Source: an uncultured Clostridia bacterium (GTDB lineage: Bacteria; Bacillota; Clostridia; Christensenellales; UBA1242). Taken from it: a stretch of DNA of 41,312 nt. The translations under genes were made by a program, and so were the position numbers. Below are positions 10,250-18,793 of this stretch, one piece after another; within the stretch, counting starts at the first letter, position 1, and the number at the start of each line of letters is the position of its first letter. The stretch lies in NCBI GenBank assembly GCA_944381155.1, contig CALWKA010000010.1, positions 1 through 41,312 of the forward strand. Direction: 5' to 3'. The notes beneath the pieces were generated by a model. That model made no database searches. It saw nothing but the letters and a program-made list of their open reading frames with translations, and was not told the origin of the DNA.

Positions 10250-10402
10250 GATAAAAACAGAAAAGATAAACAAATGAGATAAATGATTTTCGTGGAATAA
10301 AAAAGTTTCAAATTTATTGATGAAGAAGTACAGTATGACGACAAGAATAAATACAAACATATCAAAGGACGACAAAAGATAAATGTAACATTCAAAGATT
10401 AA
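10250..10402 (+). pseudogene. Possible decayed coding fragment
   Basis: In one frame, two stop codons (10280-10282 and 10298-10300) interrupt a stretch with mixed, protein-like composition. After the second stop 33 codons run to a TAA at 10400-10402, containing KFIDEEVQYDDKNKYKHIKG. That segment is much less A/T-biased in codon position than its surroundings. No family is recognised; it could be the C-terminus of a lost gene or chance. Confidence 0.25.
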
Positions 10403-10476
10403 TTTTTATTGTTTTTAATTTTTCCTAAAGTCGTATAAATCATATAATAAATTAAACAAAAACAATGCTCACTCAT

Positions 10477-10517
10477 TTGACAAAAACTGGATAAATATAT
10501 TAAAATAAATATAGGTG
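10477..10517 (+). promoter_or_regulatory. Promoter and ribosome site of the TP-like/tsaE/tsaB-rimI operon
   Basis: TTGACA at 10477-10482 is followed 18 bp later by TAAAAT (10501-10506). A Shine-Dalgarno AGGTGG (10512-10517) stands 5 nt before the ATG at 10523. Confidence 0.6.
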
Positions 10518-10522
10518 GAAGT

Positions 10523-11788
10523 ATGTTGGAAGATTTTATTTTAGAAAAAGCAAAGGCTCACGAGTTATCTCAAGAAAATTATTATGAGATAGTAGACCAT
10601 ATGTTGAAAAACGGCGCTGATGAATCTACGACGAAAATGTTTTTGGCATTAGATTCGTTCGGTATGACTAAAAAAGAAGTCTTGTATCTAGCATTGGCGA
10701 TTCGTGATAGCGGTAGGGTGATTAAATATAATCAACCGATTTTTGAAAAACATTCAACGGGCGGAATAGGAGATAGTTCAAGTTTAGTCTTGATTCCTTT
10801 GCTTGCCTGTTTGGGTTATAAAGTGATCAAGACCACTGCAAAATCTTTGGTGTTTACGAATGGCAGTGCGGATAGATTCAAAGCAATACCAAATTTTAGA
10901 GTTAAATTGACGGATGATGAAATCAAAAATATTTTGGATAAGACCAACGCTTGTGTTTTGTCCCATAATGGAGATATGTGTCCAGCGGATAGGATTTTAT
11001 TTGAGATTATTGAAAAAAATAAATTGGAGTCAAATATAAACTTTTTGGCTGCATCTATTGTTGCGAAGAAATTGGCGAGTGGTGCAAAACTTGTTTTAGT
11101 TGATGTAAAATATGGGCACGCTGCAATAATAAAACCATATTTGAAAGCAAAGAAAATGGCAAAATTGTTGAAATATCTTTTCTCAAAGTGTGATGTCAAA
11201 TCTGTGATCGTGCTGACAAACACTCTTCAAACATTTGGCGAAGGGATAGGCAATGCGGCAGAAGTGGTGGACGCTTTGAATACTTTGCAAGGCAAAAAAG
11301 GACTTTTGCACGATGTGTCCACTAGATTTGCGGTGGAGATGATCACGCTTGCGGACCCTAGGATAGATAGAAAAGATGCGTTTGATATGGTGAATACCGC
11401 ATTGGATAATGGCAGTGCATACAAACGATTTATGGAAATAGTTCATTGTCAAGGCGGGGACGAAAAGGTGCTAGAAGAGGCAAAACTTTTCAAACCATAT
11501 AAGTCAACCAATTTCATTTCGGATAGAGATGGTTATATTGGTTCAATTAATTCATTATTGTTGGGTGAATTGGTGCGTAGAATTTGTGCCACATCGCACG
11601 ATGATAATCTCGGAGTCGTTTTGAGAGTGAAAATTGGCGATTTGGTTAGAAAAGGTGATATAATTCTCACATATTATTATAAAAACGATGAAGATTTGAA
11701 TAAATATAAAAAGGCGATTTTAGGATCAATCGGCATTACTGATAAAAAAATCAAACCAGTGAATCCGATCAAAAAGGTGATAAAATAG
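10523..11788 (+). CDS. Diverged thymidine/pyrimidine-nucleoside phosphorylase-like protein
   Basis: The 421-residue protein aligns end to end with the DeoA/Pdp family, keeping KHSTGGIGD (76-84), the AASIVAKKLASG block with its Ser and Lys, GNAAEVVDAL and the C-terminal barrel-sandwich domain (DRDGYI ... GDLVRKGDIIL). The family signature that in DeoA reads SGRGLGHTGGTLDKLE is here TAKSLVFTNGSADRFK. The nucleobase-binding Arg of the RDxTATVDS segment is replaced (LFEIIEKNKLESN), and VKxGSGAFM has become VKYGHAAII. Phosphate and structural residues therefore partly persist while base-recognition residues are lost. It may act on another substrate or be non-catalytic. It opens an operon with tsaE 11 bp downstream. 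Confidence 0.75.
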   Translation: MLEDFILEKAKAHELSQENYYEIVDHMLKNGADESTTKMFLALDSFGMTKKEVLYLALAIRDSGRVIKYNQPIFEKHSTGGIGDSSSLVLIPLLACLGYKVIKTTAKSLVFTNGSADRFKAIPNFRVKLTDDEIKNILDKTNACVLSHNGDMCPADRILFEIIEKNKLESNINFLAASIVAKKLASGAKLVLVDVKYGHAAIIKPYLKAKKMAKLLKYLFSKCDVKSVIVLTNTLQTFGEGIGNAAEVVDALNTLQGKKGLLHDVSTRFAVEMITLADPRIDRKDAFDMVNTALDNGSAYKRFMEIVHCQGGDEKVLEEAKLFKPYKSTNFISDRDGYIGSINSLLLGELVRRICATSHDDNLGVVLRVKIGDLVRKGDIILTYYYKNDEDLNKYKKAILGSIGITDKKIKPVNPIKKVIK

Positions 11789-11799
11789 GTTATTAGATA

Positions 11800-12216
11800 A
11801 TGATATATATAGTAAAATCAAAAGACGAAACTCGTGCACTTGCCAAAAGTTTTGCCACGAAATTGAAAAAAAGAGATATTGTCTGCCTTAATGGAGATTT
11901 GGGAGCGGGCAAGACCACATTTACACAATTTGTTTTTTCGGCATTGGGAGTAAAGAGTCCTGTCAGTAGCCCTACTTTTTCAATTTTGAAGATTTATCAA
12001 GGGGATAAATTCAGATTGAATCATTTTGATACATATAGAATCACAGATATGGAAGCGATAGAAGCAGGATTTGATGAGATATTGGAAGATAAAGATAGCG
12101 TTTCATTCATAGAGTGGAGCGAAAACATTTCATCATTAATACCCAGCAAACACATTGATGTAAACATTAAAATTTTGGATGAAAATAGTAGAGAATTTGA
12201 GATTAAATATGAATAA
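11800..12216 (+). CDS. tsaE: tRNA t6A biosynthesis ATPase TsaE
   Basis: A full-length 138-residue TsaE. The P-loop reads GDLGAGKTT (32-40), followed by the conserved SPVSSPTFSILKIYQG segment and the FIEWSE motif near residue 105. TsaE binds TsaB-TsaD and supports the N6-threonylcarbamoyl modification of A37 in ANN-decoding tRNAs. Its last 8 bases overlap the tsaB-rimI start. TsaD is not in the window. Confidence 0.95.
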   Translation: MIYIVKSKDETRALAKSFATKLKKRDIVCLNGDLGAGKTTFTQFVFSALGVKSPVSSPTFSILKIYQGDKFRLNHFDTYRITDMEAIEAGFDEILEDKDSVSFIEWSENISSLIPSKHIDVNIKILDENSREFEIKYE

Positions 12217-13267
12217 ATTGGTGATAAATACAGCGAATGATGAATTGGAAATTGCTCTCGCCATTGGGGAGAATGTTTTTTTCAAGTCTGAAAAATCAAA
12301 ATTGCATCACAATGAAAGGTTGATTCCTTTGCTAGATGAATTGCTAAAAACGCAAAAAATAAAATTGAAGGATATAGATCAGTTGGGCGTAGTTGTAGGG
12401 CCGGGTTCGTTTACGGGTATTCGCGTGGGTATTGCCACAATCAAGGCATTTCGGGATAGCTTGGGTATATCTGCAAAGGGTATAAACAATTTAGATTATC
12501 TATATCATCTTGCAAAATCTCAAAATGAGAAGATTGATATTGTAGCCATAAAGGGTAGCCGTGATAGTTATTTTGTGGCGCGCAATCTGAATGGAACGCT
12601 TTTTAAATACGAACATAATTTGACAACGGATGAATTGAACAAAATAGCAAACGGGAAAGAAATTGCGAGTTTTATTTCAGATGCGGACATTAACGCATTT
12701 GTGGTAAAACCCGATCCAAAAATTTTGCTTCAATGTTTGACAATGTCGAGCGACAAAAATTTGATCCCTGTATATTATCAACTATCTCAAGCTGAAAGCG
12801 AAAAGTTGAAGCGGAAAAATTTAGAGATAGCTATGCCGACCAATCAAGAATTGGATATCATCTCAAAGATAGAGAAAGAGTCAATCAATTACAATCCGAT
12901 AGAATCAAAAGATATTTTTAAGATGTATAATGATTCAAATTATGAATTTAGATTGGCAAAATTGGACGGAGAAATTGTCGGATTCATACTGATTCAAATT
13001 TCAGACGAAATCAATATTACTAGTATTGCGGTTAAAAAAGAATTTCGCAATTTAGGCGTTGGCACAGCATTGTTAAAATGGGCAGAAGATTATGCTTTGT
13101 CAAATAAATTAAAAACATTAAGTTTGGAAGTGAATAGCAAAAATTTGACTGCATATTTATTGTATGAAAAATTTGGATTCACCACCAGAAGAGTACGCAA
13201 GAAATATTATTCGGACGGGAATGACTGCTTTGAAATGTCTAAAGATTTGAAGATTGAAAACAGATAA
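12209..13267 (+). CDS. tsaB-rimI: Fusion of TsaB (t6A biosynthesis) and a RimI-type N-acetyltransferase
   Basis: One 352-residue chain. Residues 1-195 are TsaB: MNKLVINTAND, the signature VVVGPGSFTGIRVGIATIKAF (61-81) and the closing YYQLSQAESEKLKRK. Residues 215-347 are a GNAT domain of the RimI type: acetyl-CoA loop in IAVKKEFRNLGVGTALL (273-289), LEVNSKNLTAYLLYEKFGF, and a substrate-side YYSDGNDCFEM. In many Bacillota the separate order is tsaE-tsaB-rimI-tsaD; here tsaB and rimI have merged. The ATG at 12209 is chosen over one 10 codons upstream because TsaB homology begins there and it gives an ATGAATAA overlap with the tsaE stop. Confidence 0.93.
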   Translation: MNKLVINTANDELEIALAIGENVFFKSEKSKLHHNERLIPLLDELLKTQKIKLKDIDQLGVVVGPGSFTGIRVGIATIKAFRDSLGISAKGINNLDYLYHLAKSQNEKIDIVAIKGSRDSYFVARNLNGTLFKYEHNLTTDELNKIANGKEIASFISDADINAFVVKPDPKILLQCLTMSSDKNLIPVYYQLSQAESEKLKRKNLEIAMPTNQELDIISKIEKESINYNPIESKDIFKMYNDSNYEFRLAKLDGEIVGFILIQISDEINITSIAVKKEFRNLGVGTALLKWAEDYALSNKLKTLSLEVNSKNLTAYLLYEKFGFTTRRVRKKYYSDGNDCFEMSKDLKIENR

Positions 13268-13436
13268 TTTTTAAAAGTTTTTCATATTCAAAAATTTCAA
13301 ATCAATTCTGTTAAAATTTTTTATTTTTGTAAGTTTTTTGTTAATAAACATCTATTTTTTGATGCTCTTTTTGCTTAATTCTTAAATTTTTAGATTTTAG
13401 AGCGTTCGTTTTTAGTTTATTTTAATATGATTTATG

Positions 13437-14939
13437 TTATGTATAGTCGTCGGGTAGATCGTTTAATAGCAATATGTTATCTCCCTGCTTTAGCAAGTTA
13501 AAATATTTGCGTGCGTCTGAAAGTGTGTCTGCTAATATTATTTTGCAATCGGTATTTTTTGATATTGCACCCGATTTGATAGCATCACGATTGTGCTTTC
13601 CTACAATGATTAAATAATCAAATATTGCACACATTTGACCTAGTTTAAAATTGATATCGTATTGGCTTTTGCCTGCTTCAATTATACCAGGAGTGACGAC
13701 CATTTTTTTATTTTCAAATTGACTCAACACAAGAGTTGATTCTCTTGCGCTTGCTAGCGAGCAATTGTAACTATCATCTAAAATCATAAAGTGAGTTTTG
13801 ATTAGTTGCAATCGGTGTGGAATATAGTCTATTTTTTTTATGCTTTCAATTAATTCATTGCAATCTATCCCTAGTTTGATAGACAGGGCGAAGGCTAGCA
13901 AAATATTTGTTACATTATGCCTGCCTAATAGATGTGTGTATGTATCATATTTTTGATTATTAAAGTTGAGCGTAAAATATGTTTTATAATTTTTTATCAT
14001 AATATTTGTTGCGAATATGTCCGCTTTAGAAAATATTGAAGTTGATATTTTTAATATTTGTTTTTCGCAAAACGATCTATATACAAAAAGATTATCAATA
14101 TTATATACACATAGATTAGTTTTCAAAAATTCACTCAATTCATTTTTAGTTTTATAAACATTTTCAATCGAATGAAAGGATTCCAAATGTTGTGGAGCAA
14201 CGATTGTGAGAATGCCATAATCTGCGCCATATAGGGCACACAATTTTTTGATATCTCCTTTTCTTCGTGCGCCATATTCCAAAATCGAAAAATCATATTC
14301 ATCAATCTGATTTTCATTTATAAATTTTGCAATTCCTAGTGGGGTATTGAAACTTTTTGGTGTGGCTAAAACTTTGTATTTATTTTTCAAAAATTCATTC
14401 AATATTTGTTTGACACTCGTCTTTGCATTGCTTCCCGTTATTGCAATTATTTTTGCTCTGGATAGTTTGATTTTTTCGCTTGCTTTTCTGATATAATAAT
14501 GATTTTTTATTTTGTCATAAATGTTTATAAAATTTGCTATTATTGGCAAGAACAGGAGCAATAGATTTGATATAGTCGGAAAATATTTTATAGGGGTAAG
14601 AGTTAGTAAAAGCAATATTGAAATAACATACAATCTGATTATTTTTTTTGTGAATTTTAAAGGGGTCTTTGAACTGTTAAAACTAAAATGATATAGCGAA
14701 CTTAATATTAAGATTAGTAAGTTGCTAGATAGTAAAAATGCCAAATTTTTAAAAAATAGTTGAAAAATTAGTAAAAAAACGCAAAAAATATAGTAAAAAA
14801 TGCGTTTTTTTAAAAAAAAATTAAAATATCTTTGCGAATTATAATCTCTCAACTGATAAATATGCAAATAATTTTCAATAAAAATTGAATTTGTAAACAA
14901 TGTTAAAAAATTTAAAATATAAATAATTATCATTGACAT
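13437..14939 (-). CDS. MurF-like Mur ligase with an N-terminal membrane domain
   Basis: The 500-residue protein has about five membrane segments in residues 1-145, then a Mur ligase core. The core shows the P-loop ITGSNAKTSVKQIL (GSNAKTS at 169-175), a TPKSFNTPLGIAKFI block, DFSILEYGARRKGDI and a late LGRHNVTNILLAFALS. The C-terminal domain reads ILDDSYNCSLAS and TPGIIEAGK. MurF adds D-Ala-D-Ala to UDP-MurNAc-tripeptide; ddl, which makes that dipeptide, lies nearby. The P-loop has Ala where Gly is usual. ATG 14939 (or 14933) overlaps the hydrolase stop, so the two are cotranscribed. MurF versus a related cell-wall ligase is not settled. Confidence 0.8.
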   Translation of the reverse strand: MSMIIIYILNFLTLFTNSIFIENYLHIYQLRDYNSQRYFNFFLKKRIFYYIFCVFLLIFQLFFKNLAFLLSSNLLILILSSLYHFSFNSSKTPLKFTKKIIRLYVISILLLLTLTPIKYFPTISNLLLLFLPIIANFINIYDKIKNHYYIRKASEKIKLSRAKIIAITGSNAKTSVKQILNEFLKNKYKVLATPKSFNTPLGIAKFINENQIDEYDFSILEYGARRKGDIKKLCALYGADYGILTIVAPQHLESFHSIENVYKTKNELSEFLKTNLCVYNIDNLFVYRSFCEKQILKISTSIFSKADIFATNIMIKNYKTYFTLNFNNQKYDTYTHLLGRHNVTNILLAFALSIKLGIDCNELIESIKKIDYIPHRLQLIKTHFMILDDSYNCSLASARESTLVLSQFENKKMVVTPGIIEAGKSQYDINFKLGQMCAIFDYLIIVGKHNRDAIKSGAISKNTDCKIILADTLSDARKYFNLLKQGDNILLLNDLPDDYT

Positions 14940-15637
14940 AAAAACTCTATCACTGCGTTGTTGAACAATGCACATTCTTTCAAATATGCAAAATGATCTG
15001 AATTGACAGAAATCAATTTTGCATTATTTTTTTTCTTGATGTATTTTGCAAATTTATATTTTGTTGCGCTGTCAAATTTTCCCCAAAACAAAAGCATAGG
15101 GCAGGAAAATTTTATGAAGTTTTTTGTGTTAGTATTTACTATGTTTTTGAATGTAATTTTGTTCGTGTCGGTTAAATTTTTATATTCTTCACTCGCCACT
15201 AATTCGTACAAATATTTGAATCTGTTTTGTCTTAAAAGAATTATGTTGTTTTCATTTTCGATTTTCTTATACTGATTGATTTTTTTGATTCCTGCGCCTG
15301 CGGTTACTACGATTTTTTCAATAGTTACAAATTCTTTCAATATCGATGCTACACGAAATCCGAAACTGTGGCAAATTATAATCACCGATTTTATATCGTG
15401 AATTTTCAAAATGCTTATTATCAGTTTCGTATAATCCATCAAAGTCCAACTTTCAATGGTGGGTGCAATGGTTGGCATAGTTAATGTTAATAGATTAAAA
15501 TTGCTTGACAATATTTTTATGCTAGGCAAAAATGAATTTTTATTTCCGCCCCAACCGTGTAGAAACAAAATTGTTTTTTTCTTTTTGCTAAAAGTCAGAT
15601 CATAGTCGATGATTTCTTGTTTAAAAATGAAATTCAT
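14930..15637 (-). CDS. Alpha/beta hydrolase
   Basis: A 235-residue single-domain alpha/beta hydrolase. The oxyanion loop is LFLHGWGGNKNSF, the nucleophile elbow IIICHSFGFRVA (Ser), the acid LLFWGKFDSAT (Asp) and the base VNSDHFAYL (His). There is no signal peptide or lid domain, so it is probably a cytosolic esterase or thioesterase; substrate unknown. The ATG at 15637 is preferred because upstream codons would run into ddl and lack homology. It overlaps the MurF-like start (ATGA type) and is divergent from ddl with 49 bp between starts. Confidence 0.82.
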   Translation of the reverse strand: MNFIFKQEIIDYDLTFSKKKKTILFLHGWGGNKNSFLPSIKILSSNFNLLTLTMPTIAPTIESWTLMDYTKLIISILKIHDIKSVIIICHSFGFRVASILKEFVTIEKIVVTAGAGIKKINQYKKIENENNIILLRQNRFKYLYELVASEEYKNLTDTNKITFKNIVNTNTKNFIKFSCPMLLFWGKFDSATKYKFAKYIKKKNNAKLISVNSDHFAYLKECALFNNAVIEFLCQ

Positions 15638-15686
15638 ATTAGTATTTATGCAAACAAATTTTTTTGTTTCATCATAAATAAGATGT

Positions 15687-16763
15687 ATGGAAAGATTGTG
15701 TGTAATTTTTGGAGGAGCGAGTTGCGAGCACGATATATCTATAATCACGGGTATGCAACTAGCAAAAAGTTTGGAATCAAAATATAAATTGGAAAAAATT
15801 TATCTAGGATTGGATAATAAATTTTATTTGGCAACCGATGTAAAGGATATTCAATTCTTTGAAAACAAGTCAAAAATAAAATTAAAACAAATCGTTTTAT
15901 TTGATGGTGCAATATATATGAAAAATATTTTTTTCAAAAAGTATTGTGATATTGTTTCGGTCATAAATTGTTGTCATGGAGGGGTGGGAGAAAATGGCGA
16001 TTTGCATAGTTTTTTTGCGATCAATAATATTCGTTCCACCGAATCGGATAGTTTGTCATCACATATAGCAATGGATAAGAGTCTTGCAAAAACATTATTA
16101 AAAGATATTGTTCCCACAATTCGTGGAATCAAAATTGATAAAGACAATTATGCTGGCGCAATAGAAGATGTGAAAAAGAAATTGGCAAACGAATTGATTG
16201 CAAAGCCAAATTCACTAGGATCAAGTATAGGAGTGCGGGCGGTAGACAAAACAAACTTCATTCAACAGCTGGATGCAATTCTATCTATGGACGATTCTGC
16301 ATTGATAGAAGAAAGGATAGTAAACAAGATTGAATACAATCAAGCCTGCATATTAGATAATGGTAAATTAATTTTAAGTGCAATAGAACAACCAATTTCA
16401 AGAGAAAAATTTTTATCTTTTGATGAAAAATATATTATTCCTAATAAAGTTAAAGGGACGGATCGCATTCTTCCTGCAAAAATCGGCAAAGCATTAAAAA
16501 ATCAAATCGATTCATATACAAAAAAAATATACAAAGCACTCAATATGCACGGGATAGTGCGGATAGACTATATTTATGATATAGACAAGAAAATATTGTA
16601 CTTTAACGAGATAAATACGATTCCTGGCAGTATGGCATTTTATCTATTTGAACCTGTCGGGATTGATTATATAACATTGATAGAAAAATTGATAGCAAAT
16701 ATAGCGTTAGAAAAGCGATATTCATATTTCGACAGCGGAGTGCTTTCAAAAAAATTGCATTAA
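15687..16763 (+). CDS. ddl: D-alanine--D-alanine ligase
   Basis: A full-length 358-residue ATP-grasp ligase. It opens with LCVIFGGASCEHDISI (Glu14 contacts the first D-Ala) and has AMDKSLAK, AKPNSLGSSIGV, the omega loop FDEKYI (Lys248-Tyr249) and the metal/ATP-binding GIVRIDYIYD ... FNEINTIPGSM. The Lys-Tyr pair corresponds to K215-Y216 of E. coli DdlB. Enzymes making D-Ala-D-lactate carry Phe there, so an ordinary D-Ala-D-Ala product is expected. No clear Shine-Dalgarno precedes the ATG. Confidence 0.93.
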   Translation: MERLCVIFGGASCEHDISIITGMQLAKSLESKYKLEKIYLGLDNKFYLATDVKDIQFFENKSKIKLKQIVLFDGAIYMKNIFFKKYCDIVSVINCCHGGVGENGDLHSFFAINNIRSTESDSLSSHIAMDKSLAKTLLKDIVPTIRGIKIDKDNYAGAIEDVKKKLANELIAKPNSLGSSIGVRAVDKTNFIQQLDAILSMDDSALIEERIVNKIEYNQACILDNGKLILSAIEQPISREKFLSFDEKYIIPNKVKGTDRILPAKIGKALKNQIDSYTKKIYKALNMHGIVRIDYIYDIDKKILYFNEINTIPGSMAFYLFEPVGIDYITLIEKLIANIALEKRYSYFDSGVLSKKLH

Positions 16764-16774
16764 TTAGAATTTTA

Positions 16775-16840
16775 TTGCATTAATTCTAAAATTTTGGTAT
16801 AATTAGCTTAATTCTATGAAAACTTAAAAAAAGGGGAAAG
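16775..16840 (+). promoter_or_regulatory. Sigma-A promoter and ribosome site of the topoisomerase operon
   Basis: TTGCAT (16775-16780), a 17-bp spacer and a perfect TATAAT (16798-16803), then the Shine-Dalgarno AAGGGGAAAG (16831-16840) 3 nt before the GTG start at 16844. The expected leader is about 35 nt. Confidence 0.85.
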
Positions 16841-16843
16841 ATT

Positions 16844-18793
16844 GTGGCTAGTTATGATTCAAAAGATTTAATTGTTTTAGAAGGCTTGGATGCGGTGCGT
16901 ATGCGTCCAGGGATGTATATTGGTACCACAGGTCCAAAAGGACTGCATCATCTATTGTGGGAAATAATTGATAACGCTATTGACGAAGTGGCTAATGGAT
17001 ATGGCAATAAGGTGGAAGTTGTCTTGCATAAAGACGGCACTGCTTCCGTGCAAGACAATGGCAGGGGGATACCTGTGAGTCCGCACCCAAAGCTTAAAAT
17101 GAGCGGTGTGGAAGTGGTGTTCACGCAATTGCACGCGGGCGGTAAGTTTAGCGACCATAATTATAAATATTCAGGCGGATTGCACGGTGTGGGAGCGTCC
17201 GTCACAAACGCGTTGAGTAGATATCTCGAAGTGACTGTATTTAAGGACGGGAAGAAATATTTTGCGCGTTTTGAATCGGTGGAGAAAAATGGCAAGATTC
17301 ATAGCGGGGTGCCGGTCATTCATTTAAAAGCAATAGGGAATACGACTTTAAAAGGCTCGTATATTCGTTTTTTGCCTGACGATAGGGTGTTTAAAGACAT
17401 CAGTTTTGATTTTGACACTGTTTATGAAAGATTGAAAGAAACTGCCTTTTTGAATAAGGGAGTGTACATTGAATTGACCGATGAACGCACGAATAGGAAA
17501 GAAACACTTTGCTACGAGGGCGGTATTCGCGATTATGTCACGAGTTTGACAATGGATAGAAAACCACTATTCGTGCCACCGATATACATAGAAAACGAAA
17601 TTGAAGACACATATGTTACGCTAGCATTGCAATATGTGGATAATTATACAGAAAGTATATTTAGTTATGTCAATAATATTCCAACTCCAGAAGGCGGTAC
17701 GCACGAAGTAGGGTTCAAGACGGCGCTCACCAAGGTGTTGAACGATTTTGCCAAGAAGCACGGATTGGTAAAAGAAAAAGATGTTCCGTTCATAGGAGAC
17801 GATTTCAGAGAGGGATTGGTGGCGGTGCTGTCAATTAAGATGAAAAATGTTCAGTTTGAGGGACAAACTAAAACCAAACTTGGTAATGTTGAGGCGCGTT
17901 CGCGCGTGGAAACAATTTGTACGCAGGGGTTGAACGAATTTTTTGCCAGCAAGAAAAATGAGAATGTGGGCACGATAATTATAGAAAAAGCGAAGGGCGC
18001 TGCGCGCACTCGTGCTGCAGCAAAACGAGCAAAAGATTTGACTCGTGCAAAAAATTCGATTGAAGGCAGTATGCTCATTGGCAAACTCGCCAATTGCACG
18101 AGCAAAAATCCTGAAATAAACGAAGTTTTTATCGTAGAAGGAGATTCTGCGGGTGGTACAGCGAAACAAGGCAGAGATAGATACTATCAAGCGATTCTTC
18201 CATTGCGTGGCAAACCGTTAAATAGTGAAAAAAAGCGAATTGATCAGGTGCTAGCAAACGAGGAGATTCGTACAATTATTGGTGCAATTGGTACAGGCAT
18301 AGGAGAAGATTTCAAACTAGAAAATCTAAAGTATAACAAGATCATTATTTTGAGCGATGCAGACCAAGACGGTATGCACATTAGATGCATATTGCTCACT
18401 TTCTTTTTCAGATATATGCGTCCGTTGATCACGAATGGCAATATATATGTAGGAATGCCACCATTATATAAAGTCAAGACGAAGGACAAAGAGTGGTATT
18501 GTTATACAGATGAAGAGCTTGAAGCTGTCACTTCAAATGTTAAGAATTATACATTGCAAAGATACAAAGGATTGGGCGAGATGAGTGCGGAGCAATTATG
18601 GTCGACGACAATGGATCCAGCAAGGCGAAGTATGATACGCGTGACGGTGGAAGATGCGGTGTTGGCAGACAAAGAAATATCAATGTGGATGGGCGATGAT
18701 GTGGGTCCAAGAAAAGATTATATAAATAAGAATGCCAATTTTAACAAATTAGACAATTTTGAAAATTTTGAGAAGAAAAAGGAGAACGAATGA
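16844..18793 (+). CDS. Type IIA DNA topoisomerase B subunit (GyrB/ParE)
   Basis: The 649-residue protein has a GHKL ATPase (Glu40 and Asn44 in [17 protein letters not shown] 71-77, GLHGVGAS 112-119), the QTK loop (341-343) and a Toprim domain (Glu432 in [21 protein letters not shown] 505-509). It has no proteobacterial-type insert. GTG 16844 is the start (strong ribosome site, no better ATG). It overlaps the A subunit by 4 bp (ATGA). Gyrase and topoisomerase IV cannot be separated with certainty: the core reads GyrB-like, while the partner lacks a clear GyrA box and dnaA/recF are not nearby. Confidence 0.93.
   Translation: MASYDSKDLIVLEGLDAVRMRPGMYIGTTGPKGLHHLLWEIIDNAIDEVANGYGNKVEVVLHKDGTASVQDNGRGIPVSPHPKLKMSGVEVVFTQLHAGGKFSDHNYKYSGGLHGVGASVTNALSRYLEVTVFKDGKKYFARFESVEKNGKIHSGVPVIHLKAIGNTTLKGSYIRFLPDDRVFKDISFDFDTVYERLKETAFLNKGVYIELTDERTNRKETLCYEGGIRDYVTSLTMDRKPLFVPPIYIENEIEDTYVTLALQYVDNYTESIFSYVNNIPTPEGGTHEVGFKTALTKVLNDFAKKHGLVKEKDVPFIGDDFREGLVAVLSIKMKNVQFEGQTKTKLGNVEARSRVETICTQGLNEFFASKKNENVGTIIIEKAKGAARTRAAAKRAKDLTRAKNSIEGSMLIGKLANCTSKNPEINEVFIVEGDSAGGTAKQGRDRYYQAILPLRGKPLNSEKKRIDQVLANEEIRTIIGAIGTGIGEDFKLENLKYNKIIILSDADQDGMHIRCILLTFFFRYMRPLITNGNIYVGMPPLYKVKTKDKEWYCYTDEELEAVTSNVKNYTLQRYKGLGEMSAEQLWSTTMDPARRSMIRVTVEDAVLADKEISMWMGDDVGPRKDYINKNANFNKLDNFENFEKKKENE

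Larger units (their letters stand above)
9991..10522. other. Long AT-rich intergenic region with a possible gene remnant
   Basis: About 530 bases. Most is low-complexity A+T. Between 10250 and 10402 one plus-strand frame reads like protein despite two stops (see pseudogene entry). The promoter of the next gene is at 10477-10506. Confidence 0.5.

Noticed and set aside
16380..16440. Possible D-Ala-D-lactate (vancomycin-resistance) type ligase
   Set aside because: The omega loop has Lys-Tyr (FDEKYI) rather than Lys-Phe, and no vanH- or vanX-like genes are nearby.
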